This document shows, piece after piece, positions 8,647 to 17,689 of a DNA stretch of 64,000 nt. The DNA comes from Oricola thermophila (GTDB lineage: Bacteria > Pseudomonadota > Alphaproteobacteria > Rhizobiales > Rhizobiaceae). The notes below the pieces were generated by a model that saw only the letters and a list, made by a program, of their open reading frames with translations, searched no databases and was not told where the DNA came from. Positions within the stretch are counted from its first letter, which is position 1, and each line of letters begins with the position of its first letter. A program made the position numbers and the translations under genes. Where the stretch lies: the NCBI RefSeq assembly GCF_013358405.1, contig NZ_CP054836.1, positions 3,658,001 to 3,722,000 of the forward strand, given 5' to 3'.

Positions 8647-9390
8647 TCAGAATCGGTCGGAGCCGAGCGCGGCGCCTTGCGGAGCGAGAACCGGGACGAA
8701 GACGCGCCGGGACTGGCGTTCGGCGACGGGAAGACCCTGGAACAGCCGCTTCTGCGCCTCGATGATGAGCACGCCGGAAAAGACCGGCCACATGCGCAGC
8801 CCGATGCGCTCGGTATGGTAGGCGATGCGCAGCAGCGACGGGGACCTCACGGGCGGAAAGGCCAGCGCCTCGGTCATCGGACCCGGCGTGAAATTGGCGT
8901 CGCGCAGCAGCTTGGTGATCTGGCCCCGGGAAAAGGGGCGGCCCGTGCCGAAGGGCGTGTGTTCGAAGCGCGCCCATAGGCCCCGCCGGTTGGGCACGAC
9001 GAGCACCAGCCGTCCGTTCGGCGCCAGCACCCGCCAGGCTTCCATCAGCGTCTCGCGCGGGTTCTCCGCGTGTTCGAGCGCGTGGACCATCAGGATGCGG
9101 TCGATGGCGGCATCGGGCAGCGGCAGCTCTTCGTCGAAGACGAGGGCGGAACGCGACGGCCCGGTGCGCGGCCATTTCACCGCACCCTGCGCGGCCAGCA
9201 TGAAGGAGAGCGTGCGCTCGGTATCCGGTTCGAAGCGCTCCAGCCAGGGTCGGGCATAGCCGAGCCCGAGCAGGCGCTCGTTGGGCATGGGTTGCCAGAT
9301 CCGCGTCAGGCCCATGCCGATGGAGCGTGTCGCCATTTTTCCGAGCAGGCTGTGGTAGAACCCCCGGATCTCGACGATATCCATGTACAT
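8647..9390 (-). CDS. Class I SAM-dependent methyltransferase
   Basis: 247 aa (the second ATG, two codons in, is also possible). The SAM domain is of the methyltransferase-11 type, but the glycine-rich loop is poorly defined; recognisable parts are ELPLPDAAIDRILMVHALEH (post-II acidic loop) and EAWRVLAPNGRLVLVVPN (motif IV/V). C-terminal residues 160-247 are less conserved. It is divergent from gloB, a pairing common in rhizobia. The substrate is unknown. Confidence 0.8.
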   Translation of the reverse strand: MYMDIVEIRGFYHSLLGKMATRSIGMGLTRIWQPMPNERLLGLGYARPWLERFEPDTERTLSFMLAAQGAVKWPRTGPSRSALVFDEELPLPDAAIDRILMVHALEHAENPRETLMEAWRVLAPNGRLVLVVPNRRGLWARFEHTPFGTGRPFSRGQITKLLRDANFTPGPMTEALAFPPVRSPSLLRIAYHTERIGLRMWPVFSGVLIIEAQKRLFQGLPVAERQSRRVFVPVLAPQGAALGSDRF

Positions 9391-9491
9391 CGGTTGGCGC
9401 GCTCTCCGGTTGCGTCGTGCCCCTACAGGTGCAACAAATCGCCGCGTGGGGCAATGGCGGCCGCGCCGGCCCGACTTCCAAGGGAGATACG

Positions 9492-10259
9492 ATGACGCTG
9501 CAGATCGAACAGTTCACCTGCCTATCCGACAATTTCGGCGTGCTGCTCCATGATCCGGATACGGGCCGCACCGCCAGCGTGGATGCGCCGGACGCCGCGA
9601 GAATCTCGGATGTGCTGAAGCGCAAGGGCTGGAAACTCACCGACATCATGGTCACCCATCACCACGCCGACCACACGCAGGGCATCGCCGAGCTGAAGAA
9701 GGAGTTCGGCTGCCGCGTGGCCGGACCCCGCGGCGAGGCCGACAGGATCCCGGCCATCGACGAGGCACTGGGCGAGGGGGACGTGTTCGCCTTCGGCGCC
9801 TATGATTTCACGGTCATCGAGACGCCGGGTCACACGGCCGGCCACATCGTTTACCATTCGCCGAAGGCCGGTGTGCTGCTTGCCGGCGACACGCTGTTCT
9901 CGCTCGGTTGCGGCCGGCTGTTCGAGCGCGGCGCAGCGGAGATGTGGGGGGCGCTGAAGAAGCTGAAGGTCCTGCCCGGTGAGACCATGCTCTACTGCGG
10001 GCATGAATACACGCTGTCGAATGCCCGCTTCGCGCTGACCGTCGATCCGGACAACGAGGCGCTGCGGAAACGAGCGGACGAGGTTGAGAAGCTGCGCGAG
10101 AATGGCGCGGCGACGCTGCCGGTGCCGCTGGCGAGCGAGTTCGCGACCAACCCCTTCCTGCGCCCCGACGATCCGGCGATCCGCGCGCATCTCGGCATGG
10201 AAGGCGCGAGCGACGAAGAGGTGTTCGCCGAGATCCGCCGGCGCAAGGACAGTTTCTGA
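9492..10259 (+). CDS. gloB: Hydroxyacylglutathione hydrolase (glyoxalase II)
   Basis: 255 aa from the ATG behind AAGGGAGATACG. Metallo-beta-lactamase fold with THHHADHTQG as the binuclear metal motif THxHxDH, further ligands in ETPGHTAGH and LAGDTLF, and the C-terminal HAGH-domain signature YCGHEYTLSNARFAL. It hydrolyses S-lactoylglutathione to lactate and glutathione in methylglyoxal detoxification. The cupin gene follows 10 nt downstream on the same strand. Confidence 0.93.
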   Translation: MTLQIEQFTCLSDNFGVLLHDPDTGRTASVDAPDAARISDVLKRKGWKLTDIMVTHHHADHTQGIAELKKEFGCRVAGPRGEADRIPAIDEALGEGDVFAFGAYDFTVIETPGHTAGHIVYHSPKAGVLLAGDTLFSLGCGRLFERGAAEMWGALKKLKVLPGETMLYCGHEYTLSNARFALTVDPDNEALRKRADEVEKLRENGAATLPVPLASEFATNPFLRPDDPAIRAHLGMEGASDEEVFAEIRRRKDSF

Positions 10260-10269
10260 AGGTTCCGCC

Positions 10270-10725
10270 ATGCACAATCTTGCCGCCGAGCGGATCAAGA
10301 AGGAACTGGGCCTCAAGCCGCATCCGGAAGGCGGCTGGTATGCGGAGACTTTCCGCGATGCCGCGGGAACCGGCAACGGGCGGTCCCGGTCCACGGCGAT
10401 CTATTTCCTGCTGGAGGCGGGCGACGTGTCGCACTGGCATCGCGTCACCGACGCTGCGGAGGTGTGGCACTTCTATGCAGGGGCCCCGCTGGTGCTGACC
10501 ATGTCGTCGAATGGCCACGACGCCGAGGCGCACCGGCTCGGCCCGAACATTGCCGCCGGCGAACGGCCGCAGATCGTCGTGCCGGCGAACTGGTGGCAGA
10601 CCGCCACATCGCTCGGCGCATGGACGCTGGCCGGCTGTACCGTGGCGCCGGGCTTCGAGTTCGCGAGTTTCGAGATGGCGCCGCCGGGCTGGGAGCCCGT
10701 GCCGCGGCCGCCGAGGGGCGGCTAG
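10270..10725 (+). CDS. Cupin family protein (DUF985, YML079-like)
   Basis: 151 aa from MHNLAAERIKKELGL; the upstream extension of the frame lies inside gloB and is not real. HPEGGWYAETFRD, SHWHRVTDAAEVWHFYAG and VPANWWQTA are the conserved blocks of DUF985 cupins, small beta-barrels that may bind a ligand in the His/Glu pocket. Biochemical function is unknown. Likely co-transcribed with gloB; it faces the YhhN-family gene with stops 1 nt apart. Confidence 0.85.
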   Translation: MHNLAAERIKKELGLKPHPEGGWYAETFRDAAGTGNGRSRSTAIYFLLEAGDVSHWHRVTDAAEVWHFYAGAPLVLTMSSNGHDAEAHRLGPNIAAGERPQIVVPANWWQTATSLGAWTLAGCTVAPGFEFASFEMAPPGWEPVPRPPRGG

Positions 10726-10726
10726 G

Positions 10727-11407
10727 TCACGCGAAAGGCACGGCAAGCACGCCGAACAGGATCATCGCCTGGGCGGCATAGTAGGTGATCCACACGGCCG
10801 GCCCCGCGACGGCGCGCCCCGGTGCGTCCGGCCGCAGCAGGAAGCGCTCGGCGGCGAGTATCGAGTCGGAGACCATGAAGCTCGCGGCGCCCGCTGCGAG
10901 GAGGGCGTTGCCGAAGCCCGCCGCCGCGATGCCCATGGCGAGAATCGCCAGCACGTAGACCATGACCGGAACACGCAGGTCTCCGGCCGCCGGCCACAGC
11001 CGCGCCGCCATTGCCAGCGTGCCGGCGGCCATTGCCGCCAGGAGGGCCGCGCGAATCCACGCCGGGAGGGTGGCGGCGGTGTCGGGCAGCAGCAGGAAAA
11101 GCGCGACATAGGCAAGATGGCCGGCGAGGAACGAGACCAGTCCCGCCAGGAAGAAGCGCCGGTCGAGACCCTCGATGGCGAGGAAGAAGTCCCCGGCCGC
11201 ACAGAGTGCGAGGCCGAGGGTGAGCAGCCACGGCCCGCCGGCAAGGTCGGACAGGCCGGCGAGAAGCGCCACCGACAGGGTCTTGGCGATGACGGTGAGC
11301 GGGGTGGTGCGACGCAGCCCAAAAAGCAGGTAGGCGACCGAAAGCAGGACGGAAAGCAGCAGCGTGCCGTTCTGCGTTCCGGTCACGCCGCCCTCAAACG
11401 GCAGCAT
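10727..11407 (-). CDS. Lysoplasmalogenase family membrane protein (YhhN/TMEM86)
   Basis: 226 aa with about eight hydrophobic helices. The pattern LCAAGDFFLAIEG-FLAGLVSFLAGHLAYVALF matches the YhhN/TMEM86 family, whose conserved acidic residues lie in the GDxxL phrase; a second Asp is in MVSDSILA. Animal members hydrolyse the vinyl-ether bond of lysoplasmalogens; bacterial roles are mostly untested. Its start lies inside the 3' end of the EamA transporter gene (14-nt overlap), so the two are probably co-translated. Confidence 0.82.
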   Translation of the reverse strand: MLPFEGGVTGTQNGTLLLSVLLSVAYLLFGLRRTTPLTVIAKTLSVALLAGLSDLAGGPWLLTLGLALCAAGDFFLAIEGLDRRFFLAGLVSFLAGHLAYVALFLLLPDTAATLPAWIRAALLAAMAAGTLAMAARLWPAAGDLRVPVMVYVLAILAMGIAAAGFGNALLAAGAASFMVSDSILAAERFLLRPDAPGRAVAGPAVWITYYAAQAMILFGVLAVPFA

Positions 11408-12362
11408 TGCGCTTCTCCCTTTGCAGCAGCAGGTCCTTCGCCGCGATCGCCGCGCCGCCAGTGATCAGCAGGCAGGCCAGAGCGATCGTCCATGTCGCGG
11501 TGCCCTGTCCGACTGCGATCAGAATGATCGTCGAAAACAGCGGTGCGGCATAGCTCGACGCGCCGAGCACCTGGATGTCGCCATGCTTCACGCCGTAGTC
11601 CCAGACATAGAACGCAGCGCCGACCGGCAGGGTGCCGAGCGCGGCAACCGCGGCCCACTCCGTGGCATTCCGGGGCCAGACGGTGGATTCCAGCGCCAGG
11701 TGGGCAATCGCCGACAGGATCGCCGTCGCCAGGCAGAACCAGGCGACGATTTCTGTCGGCACGGCGGCGAAGCGGCGCGACAGCAGCGAGTAGGACGACC
11801 AGGTGAATGCCGCGGCGATCGCGATCGCGTAGCCATAGGCGTATTCGGCCTTCAGCGAGAAACCCTCGCCGCCGGTGACGATAAGCGCCGTGCCGAGAAA
11901 ACCGCAGGCGACGCCGACAAGATGGTGCCAGCCGAGCCGCTCGCCCGGCATCAGCGCCGAGCCGGTGACGATCAGCATCGGCCAGAGATAGCAGATCAGG
12001 CTCGCCTCGACGGCCGGCGCATGGCGCAGCGCGGTGAAATAGAGAAAGTGGTAGCCGAAAAGGCCGCCGATGCCGACGAGATAGGCCTGCCACGGGATTT
12101 CCGGGCGCGCCCCGTGGCCCTTCCGCCTGGCGCCCGTGACTGCGAAGCCGATCGCCGCGCCTATGGCGAAGCACATGGCCGACAGCTGGAATGGCGGCAC
12201 GTCGCCGGACGCCGCGGTGAACAGCGCCAGCAGCGCCCACATGAGCACGGCGGAGAACCCGGCCAGAGTGGCAAGGAACCGCTTGCGCTCGGGCAGGGGG
12301 CGGGACGATGAATCGGGCATTTGCTTTCCGTCGCCTTCGCCCGCGACTTTGTCAAGCGCCAT
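11394..12362 (-). CDS. EamA/DMT family exporter (YddG-like)
   Basis: 322 aa from the first ATG, or 308 aa from MPDSSSRPLP. Ten hydrophobic helices in two EamA repeats (about 28-145 and 175-315). The drug/metabolite transporter fold and length fit amino-acid exporters; GYHFLYFTALRHAPAVEASLI and YVWDYGVKHGDIQVLGASSY resemble the YddG aromatic amino acid exporter subgroup, though substrate is inferred only. Lies behind the small ribbon-helix-helix gene and overlaps the YhhN-family gene. Confidence 0.82.
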   Translation of the reverse strand: MALDKVAGEGDGKQMPDSSSRPLPERKRFLATLAGFSAVLMWALLALFTAASGDVPPFQLSAMCFAIGAAIGFAVTGARRKGHGARPEIPWQAYLVGIGGLFGYHFLYFTALRHAPAVEASLICYLWPMLIVTGSALMPGERLGWHHLVGVACGFLGTALIVTGGEGFSLKAEYAYGYAIAIAAAFTWSSYSLLSRRFAAVPTEIVAWFCLATAILSAIAHLALESTVWPRNATEWAAVAALGTLPVGAAFYVWDYGVKHGDIQVLGASSYAAPLFSTIILIAVGQGTATWTIALACLLITGGAAIAAKDLLLQREKRNAAV

Positions 12363-12372
12363 GCCCTGCGCC

Positions 12373-12594
12373 TCAGTCGTCGTTCTCCGATGTCAGGTCC
12401 TGTGGCCGGGTGCCCTGTTCGCGTTCGCTGATGCGCAGGTATCCCTTCGCGCGCAGCCAGTCGTGCACGATCCGGCGAACGGCCTCGTCGCGTGACGTGA
12501 TGCCGTTCTCGGTGGCCGAGTAGGCGTCGATGCCGTCGAGCAAGGCGCGCTCGAGGCGCAGCGTGATTTCCCCGAAGCTTTTGTCGGTCGACAT
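12373..12594 (-). CDS. Small ribbon-helix-helix-like protein
   Basis: 73 aa from MSTDKSFGEITLRLERALL. The first 45 residues look like a ribbon-helix-helix DNA-binding fold: a short beta strand (EITLRLER), then helices ALLDGIDAYSA and SRDEAVRRIVHDWLRAKGY. Similar short proteins are common in rhizobia. It could act as a small repressor or antitoxin, but no toxin gene is adjacent and no target is evident. Ends 11 nt before the EamA exporter start. Confidence 0.7.
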   Translation of the reverse strand: MSTDKSFGEITLRLERALLDGIDAYSATENGITSRDEAVRRIVHDWLRAKGYLRISEREQGTRPQDLTSENDD

Positions 12595-12698
12595 GTCGGC
12601 TACCCCGTTTTCCAGCCTCTGCCGCAGGTTATCCCTTTTCCCGTCCCGTTGAAATCGTATCCCGGCAAAATCATCGCAAGCCCGCCGGAGGGCCCGGT

Positions 12699-13481
12699 CT
12701 ATTGCGCGACGCTCTCGAACCGTCTGGCATGGATCCTGACCGGGCCGATCTGGGTCTGCACGACCGCCTTGACCGGTGCATAGAAACCGGTGCCCTCGAC
12801 CGGCGCGAACGAGACGTAGATGCGGCCCTTGTCCCGCATCCATGCGACCTCGCGCTTGCTTCGCGAATAGCCCGAAACCGGCAGGAACTTCGCCCGGCAG
12901 GTCACGGCGTCTCCCTTGTAGCCCCTGGTCGAGAAGGGAACCGTGCGCAGGTAGGAGAGCCTTATGTCGGCGCGCATCGCGCCGTCATAGACGCTGATCG
13001 TGCGGTCGCAGACCGCGCGGGGGGAGGCGGCCGGCACCAGCATGGCGCTGATCGGGTCCAGCGCGCCGGCCAGATGCGCCGCCTTCACCTCGATCCAGTC
13101 GCCCCGCTTCTTCACGCGGGGCCGGTTGACCGTGCGAGCGACGGCGCCGCGCGCGAAGGCGATCTCGGTGAACTGCCTGCTGCCGCCCGAGACATAGTCC
13201 AGCGTGAAGCGCCGCGCCGCCAGGCCGGATCCGCCGACGCGTCCGGCCGCGACGAGGCTGCCGCTCGTCGGCTGGAACAGGGCGGCGAGGCCGCGCGCCT
13301 TCAGCGTGCCCGTCAGCCGGTAGGACTTTCGCGTGATCGCGGATTCGAATTTGGAGACCCCGACGGGAAGGCCGAGCGCCGAAACGACATATTCGGCGCG
13401 GTAGAGCCGGGTTTCCGCACCGGCGGGAAAGGCGGACAGTGCCGAGAGCGCGAACGCCGTCGCCGCAACCATCATGCGCAT
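12699..13481 (-). CDS. DUF3108 domain-containing periplasmic protein
   Basis: 260 aa from MRMMVAATAFALSALSAFPA, a Sec signal peptide with cleavage likely after PAGA (about residue 22); the frame extends 32 codons upstream without signal character. The mature part begins TRLYRAEYVVSALGLPVG, typical of DUF3108, a beta-rich periplasmic fold. Function unknown. It is divergent from rpmB, an arrangement often seen in rhizobia. Confidence 0.82.
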   Translation of the reverse strand: MRMMVAATAFALSALSAFPAGAETRLYRAEYVVSALGLPVGVSKFESAITRKSYRLTGTLKARGLAALFQPTSGSLVAAGRVGGSGLAARRFTLDYVSGGSRQFTEIAFARGAVARTVNRPRVKKRGDWIEVKAAHLAGALDPISAMLVPAASPRAVCDRTISVYDGAMRADIRLSYLRTVPFSTRGYKGDAVTCRAKFLPVSGYSRSKREVAWMRDKGRIYVSFAPVEGTGFYAPVKAVVQTQIGPVRIHARRFESVAQ

Positions 13482-13582
13482 GGTATGACCTCGCTTGCAG
13501 CGTCCCTTCCTCCCTGCCATCGCGCGCAATAGCGACGATTCTGTGATAAGTGCGGCAGGGCACGCAATTTCGGCCATAACGG

Positions 13583-13611
13583 TTGACGAAAATGTCCCCA
13601 GTCACTATAGG
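13583..13611 (+). promoter_or_regulatory. Probable sigma-70 promoter of rpmB
   Basis: TTGACG (13583-13588) and TATAGG (13606-13611) are separated by 17 nt, close to the vegetative consensus. Transcription would start near 13618, giving a 5' leader of about 105 nt before rpmB. Seen directly; not tested. Confidence 0.55.
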
Positions 13612-13723
13612 ACGCTGACTTTTCCGCGAGAACCGCAATTGTCCGTTGACGACGCCCGGGCGGGCGCGACTGGAAATTGCGTTGGATTTGCGGAACGAGA
13701 AACCGAATTCGAAGGTGATGATC

Positions 13724-14029
13724 ATGTCTCGCGCATGCGAACTGACCGGCAAGTCTGTCCAGTCCGGAAACAATGTGAGCCACGCCAACAACAAGACCCG
13801 GCGCCGGTTCCTTCCCAATCTCTGCCACGTCACGCTGATGTCGGAGACGATGGGCCAGAGCTACCGTTTCCGCATTTCCGCGGCGGCGCTGCGCACCGTC
13901 GAGCATCGCGGCGGCCTCGACGCCTTCCTCGCCAAGGCGAAGGACAACGAGCTGTCGCAGCGCGCTCGCCTGCTGAAGCGCCAGATTGCCAAGAAGGCTG
14001 CCGAGAAGGCAGCAGACCAGGCCGCCTGA
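13724..14029 (+). CDS. rpmB: 50S ribosomal protein L28
   Basis: 101 aa from [10 protein letters not shown], preceded by GAAGGTGAT. Length and C-terminal extension are typical of the alphaproteobacterial L28. Conserved phrases are [20 protein letters not shown] and [15 protein letters not shown]. The last 30 residues are rich in Lys and Ala. Single gene flanked by a clear promoter and a strong terminator. Confidence 0.96.
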   Translation: MSRACELTGKSVQSGNNVSHANNKTRRRFLPNLCHVTLMSETMGQSYRFRISAAALRTVEHRGGLDAFLAKAKDNELSQRARLLKRQIAKKAAEKAADQAA

Positions 14030-14059
14030 TTACGGGCGCCGACTGACGGCACTGCATCG

Positions 14060-14085
14060 ACAGGCCGGTTCGCCGGCCTGTTTTC
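14060..14085 (+). terminator. Rho-independent terminator of rpmB
   Basis: Perfect 9-bp stem ACAGGCCGG / CCGGCCTGT around a TTCG tetraloop, followed directly by TTTT. It lies 31 nt after the rpmB stop and separates rpmB from the yhhQ leader. Confidence 0.85.
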
Positions 14086-14095
14086 GTTCCTCTTG

Positions 14096-14126
14096 CTGGT
14101 GGCATCACCCAGGATAAAAAAATGCG
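14096..14126 (+). promoter_or_regulatory. Candidate preQ1-I riboswitch in the yhhQ leader
   Basis: The 31-nt element fits an H-type pseudoknot. P1 is CTGG (14096-14099) with CCAG (14109-14112). Loop 1 holds GCAT (14102-14105), complementary to ATGC (14122-14125), which includes the start codon. The tail between P1 and that segment is GATAAAAAA, like the A-rich tail of Bacillus preQ1-I aptamers. A cytosine (14108) precedes the 3' strand of P1, where preQ1-I aptamers bind ligand. The Shine-Dalgarno AGGA (14111-14114) overlaps P1. The downstream gene imports queuosine precursors, a known preQ1 target. P1 is only 4 bp, so a covariance check is needed. Confidence 0.55.
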
Positions 14127-14763
14127 CGATACACGTACCTTTCTTCCCTTCATCGTCGCGATGTGCGCGGTCGTCGCCGCATCGAACTGGCTCGTCCAGT
14201 TTCCGGTCCGGGCAACGTTCGGCGGCATCGATCTCGCCGACATCCTGACCTGGGGCGCGTTCACCTATCCGGCCGCCTTTCTCGTCACCGACCTGACCAA
14301 CCGCCGCTTCGGTCCTGCCGCGGCACGCGGTGTCGTCGTGGCCGGTTTCGTGCTGGCCGTCGTGCTCTCGGTATGGCTGGCCAGCCCGCGCATCGCGGTT
14401 GCCTCCGGCTCCGCCTTTCTCGTCGCCCAGATGCTTGATGTGGCGGTCTTCGAGAAGCTGCGTCGCCAGGCGTGGTGGAAAGCGCCGCTGGTTTCGTCGC
14501 TGTTCGGTTCCGTGATCGACACCGTGCTGTTCTTCGGCATTGCCTTCTCGGCACGCATGGCCTTCATCGATGCCGGGTTCGGCATGGAGGACAGTTCGCT
14601 CGCCTTCCCGGTTCCCTTCCTCGGGATCGGTGTCGAGGTGCCGCTTTGGGTGTCGCTGGCGGCCGGCGATTTCTGCGTGAAGATCCTGGTCGCGGTCGTC
14701 CTGCTCGCGCCCTACCGGGTGCTTCGCGCTTTCATCGCCGACAGGTCCGCCGTGCCGGCCTGA
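14122..14763 (+). CDS. yhhQ: Queuosine precursor transporter (YhhQ/VUT family)
   Basis: 213 aa with about six membrane helices. NWLVQFP, LTWGAFTYPAAFLVTDLTNR and the later phrase APLVSSLFGSVIDTVLFF are hallmarks of COG1738, the vitamin-uptake-like family that imports preQ0/preQ1 or queuine for tRNA queuosine synthesis. The ATG is 8 nt after AGGA. The leader carries a candidate preQ1 riboswitch, which would repress translation when precursor is plentiful. Monocistronic as far as can be seen, converging on the phytase-esterase-like gene. Confidence 0.9.
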   Translation: MRDTRTFLPFIVAMCAVVAASNWLVQFPVRATFGGIDLADILTWGAFTYPAAFLVTDLTNRRFGPAAARGVVVAGFVLAVVLSVWLASPRIAVASGSAFLVAQMLDVAVFEKLRRQAWWKAPLVSSLFGSVIDTVLFFGIAFSARMAFIDAGFGMEDSSLAFPVPFLGIGVEVPLWVSLAAGDFCVKILVAVVLLAPYRVLRAFIADRSAVPA

Positions 14764-14766
14764 GCG

Positions 14767-15777
14767 TCAGCCGGAACGGTCTTCCGCCCCGACCAGACGG
14801 AACTCCAGCAGCAGGTTGCGCTGCAGGATGGAATGATTGTCGTCGGAGACGATCGTCAGGCGCGGCGTGCCGTCGGGATCGACCGTGATCGACAGGCCTT
14901 CCATGTTGTCGATCTGGTAGAGGAGATCGGCTTCCAGCAACACCTCGCCGTCCACCGTCGCGCCTTCTGCAATGGCGCCGGCGGCGATGCGGCGCAGCCG
15001 CATGGCGACGCCGTCCGTGATGTTGAAGCGGCGTTCGAGCAGCACCAGATCGCCGTCGGGCAGGAACTGGCCGTCGGTGACATCGAACTCGCCGACCCGC
15101 TTCACGGAAAACTCGAAGCTGGAGCCGTCGGGGCGGCGCAGGAAAGCCATGATGTTGCGGTTCCCGTCGAGACTTTTCTCGCTGACGCCCACCAGCGAGC
15201 CTGCCAGCGGCTGGCCGTCGGGCACGATCGCGACGGCCTCGAAGCCGCGATTGGTCCGCAATTCGTGCAACGCCACCGGCGGCGGCGCCTCGCGCCGCAG
15301 AACCGGGAAACCGTCGTCGTCCAGGGCGAATTCGGCGATCCGGTGGGTGCGCTCGTAGCTTACGAAGATCGTGTCCCCCGTCGCCGTCATGCCCTCGGCA
15401 TCGGTTTCCCACTTGCCCGCGCCGTTGGTCATCTCCCACATGGCGACATCCGACAGGCCGACGGGGCGTCCGTCCGGGTCGCGGTCGATGTTTGCGGCAA
15501 GCCAGAACCCGGTGTCCGCGACGGCCATCATGCGTGATCCGCCCGGATGCAGGTGAACGGCCGACAGCGCGCCGAAATGGCGCGACGAGCCCGACAGATC
15601 GAGGCCGCCGGCGAATTCCAGTTCGCCGAAGCGCTGCCGGTCCGAGCCTATGCGGAAATGTTCGATGGGCCGTGCCGTCACCTCGACCGGAATGACATCC
15701 GGCGCGGCCGCGGCGGCGCCGGAAAGCAACAGGGCAGCCAGGCTCACCGCGGCCGGGAGGCGGAACGTCACGCTCAC
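14767..15777 (-). CDS. Esterase-like activity of phytase family protein, exported
   Basis: 336 aa from a GTG start that overlaps the cobT stop by 4 nt (GTGA), so translation is probably coupled. Residues 1-24 form a Sec signal ([14 protein letters not shown]). The mature part is a beta-propeller-like phytase-esterase domain (PF13449 type): [36 protein letters not shown], and IDNMEGLSI. Enzyme activity has not been assigned to most members. The position behind cobT is conserved in rhizobia, but no link to cobalamin is known. Confidence 0.82.
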   Translation of the reverse strand: MSVTFRLPAAVSLAALLLSGAAAAAPDVIPVEVTARPIEHFRIGSDRQRFGELEFAGGLDLSGSSRHFGALSAVHLHPGGSRMMAVADTGFWLAANIDRDPDGRPVGLSDVAMWEMTNGAGKWETDAEGMTATGDTIFVSYERTHRIAEFALDDDGFPVLRREAPPPVALHELRTNRGFEAVAIVPDGQPLAGSLVGVSEKSLDGNRNIMAFLRRPDGSSFEFSVKRVGEFDVTDGQFLPDGDLVLLERRFNITDGVAMRLRRIAAGAIAEGATVDGEVLLEADLLYQIDNMEGLSITVDPDGTPRLTIVSDDNHSILQRNLLLEFRLVGAEDRSG

Positions 15778-17669
15778 CCCGCCCGGCGGCGGGTGTCGCG
15801 CGCCTTCTGTTCCTCGAACAGGGCTGCCAACTGTTCCGTCATCGCGCCGGCCAGTTCCTCGGCGTCCACGATGGTCACGGCGCGGCGGTAGTAGCGCGTC
15901 ACGTCATGGCCGATGCCGATGGCCAGCAGCTCGACCGCCGAACGGGTCTCGATTTCCTCGATGACGGCGCGCAGGTGGCGTTCCAGGTAGTTGCCGGGAT
16001 TGACCGACAGGGTGGAATCGTCGACCGGCGCGCCATCCGAGATCATCATCAGGATCTTGCGCTGCTCCGGCCGCGCGGCCAAACGGCGCCAGGCCCAGGT
16101 CAACGCCTCGCCGTCGATGTTCTCCTTGAGCAGGCCCTCGCGCATCATCAGGCCGAGATTGCGGCGCGCGCGCCGCCACGGCGCGTCGGCGCTCTTGTAG
16201 ATGATGTGGCGCAGGTCGTTGAGGCGGCCAGGCTCAGCGGGTTTGCCGTTCTTGAGCCATGCCTCGCGCGACTGGCCGCCCTTCCAGGCGCGGGTCGTGA
16301 AGCCGAGGATTTCCACCTTCACGCCGCAGCGCTCCAGCGTACGCGCGAGAATGTCCGCGCAGGTCGCGGCCACGGTTATCGGGCGACCGCGCATCGAGCC
16401 GGAATTGTCGAGCAGAAGCGTGACGACCGTGTCGCGGAAGGTGGTGTCGCGCTCGCGCTTGAAGGAAAGCGGCGCGAATGTGCCGGCCATCTCGTCGATG
16501 ATGATGCGCGGCAGCCGCGCGGGGTCGAGATAGCCTTCCTCCAGGTCGAAATCCCAGGAGCGGTTCTGCTGCGCCATCAGGCGGCGCTGCAGCCGGTTTG
16601 CAAGCCGTCCCACGACGCCCTGGAGATTGGCGAGCTGCTTGTCGAGGAAGGCGCGAAGGCGCTCCAGCTCGGCCTCGTCGCACAGTTCCTCGGCGGCGAT
16701 CGTCTCGTCGAACTCGGTGGTGTAGATATTGTAGTCGATGCCGGACAGGATGTCGTTGTAGGGCTGGTCGGGGCGGATGGCCTCGCCGGGTTCCTCGGCA
16801 TCGGCATCCATGTCCTCGTTCATGTCGTCGGCGGTCGCGTCGGCGGCCTCCATCTCGCCCGATTCCGGCTGCTCGCTCTCGGTCTGGCTTTCCTGCTCCT
16901 CGGATTGCTCGGAACCGGCCTCGTCCTCCGCGCCGCCCTCGGTCTCGTCCTGCTGCTCCTGTTCGTCGTCCTCGTCGTCCTCGGCCTCCTCCGGGTCTTC
17001 GGCGGACATCTCGTCGGCGAGCTCCATGGAGACGAGCATGTCGCGCACGGCCCTGGCGAAGGCGGACTGGTCGTCGATTGCGGTCTCGAGATCGGCGAAG
17101 CTGTCGCCGGCCTTGTTCTCGATCCAGTCGCGCCAGAGATCGGCGACGGCGGCCGCGCCTGGCGGCGTCGGCCGGCCGGTCAGCTTCTCGCGCACGATCA
17201 GGGCGACGGCCTCGGCCAGCGGCGCCTGTTCCTGCTCGGTGACGGCGGCGAGGTTGTTGCGCACGAACTTGTCGTCGATCATGGCCGCGATGTTGTCGCC
17301 GACGCCGGGCATGCGACGCGTGCCGATCGATTCCACGCGGGCCTGCTCCACGGCGTCGAAAACGGCGCGGGCGTCGGCGCCCTCGGGCGCCGAGCGGGCG
17401 TGGATTGCGGGATCGTGGCAGGCGGTACGCAGGGCCATGGAATCGCCGATGCCGCGCGTCACCATGACGTCGTTCTTCGACGCGCGCTTTGGCAGGTCGG
17501 GCAGGCGGGCGTGCTTGCCGGCATAGGCCGGCTTGTCGGCGGCGAAGACGACTTCGAGTTCCGGCTCGCCGGACATGGCGCGCATGCAGGCCGTCACCGC
17601 GCGCTTGAAGGGCTCGGTGTCTGCCGGCTTGCCCGGCTTGGTGCGTGTGTTGTCTCCGGGTCCTGCCAT
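15774..17669 (-). CDS. cobT: Cobaltochelatase subunit CobT
   Basis: 631 aa from [11 protein letters not shown]; the longer open frame upstream runs into cobS and is not translated. Aerobic cobaltochelatase AAA+ partner that helps CobN insert cobalt into hydrogenobyrinate a,c-diamide. Domains: N-terminal helical part (1-210), a strongly acidic linker rich in Glu, Asp and Gln (about 210-310), and a C-terminal von Willebrand A domain with MIDAS motif DNSGS. Its start is 20 nt behind the cobS stop. No cobN is in the window. Confidence 0.93.
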   Translation of the reverse strand: MAGPGDNTRTKPGKPADTEPFKRAVTACMRAMSGEPELEVVFAADKPAYAGKHARLPDLPKRASKNDVMVTRGIGDSMALRTACHDPAIHARSAPEGADARAVFDAVEQARVESIGTRRMPGVGDNIAAMIDDKFVRNNLAAVTEQEQAPLAEAVALIVREKLTGRPTPPGAAAVADLWRDWIENKAGDSFADLETAIDDQSAFARAVRDMLVSMELADEMSAEDPEEAEDDEDDEQEQQDETEGGAEDEAGSEQSEEQESQTESEQPESGEMEAADATADDMNEDMDADAEEPGEAIRPDQPYNDILSGIDYNIYTTEFDETIAAEELCDEAELERLRAFLDKQLANLQGVVGRLANRLQRRLMAQQNRSWDFDLEEGYLDPARLPRIIIDEMAGTFAPLSFKRERDTTFRDTVVTLLLDNSGSMRGRPITVAATCADILARTLERCGVKVEILGFTTRAWKGGQSREAWLKNGKPAEPGRLNDLRHIIYKSADAPWRRARRNLGLMMREGLLKENIDGEALTWAWRRLAARPEQRKILMMISDGAPVDDSTLSVNPGNYLERHLRAVIEEIETRSAVELLAIGIGHDVTRYYRRAVTIVDAEELAGAMTEQLAALFEEQKARDTRRRAG

Positions 17670-17689
17670 CGTTGCCGCCAGCGACGCGC

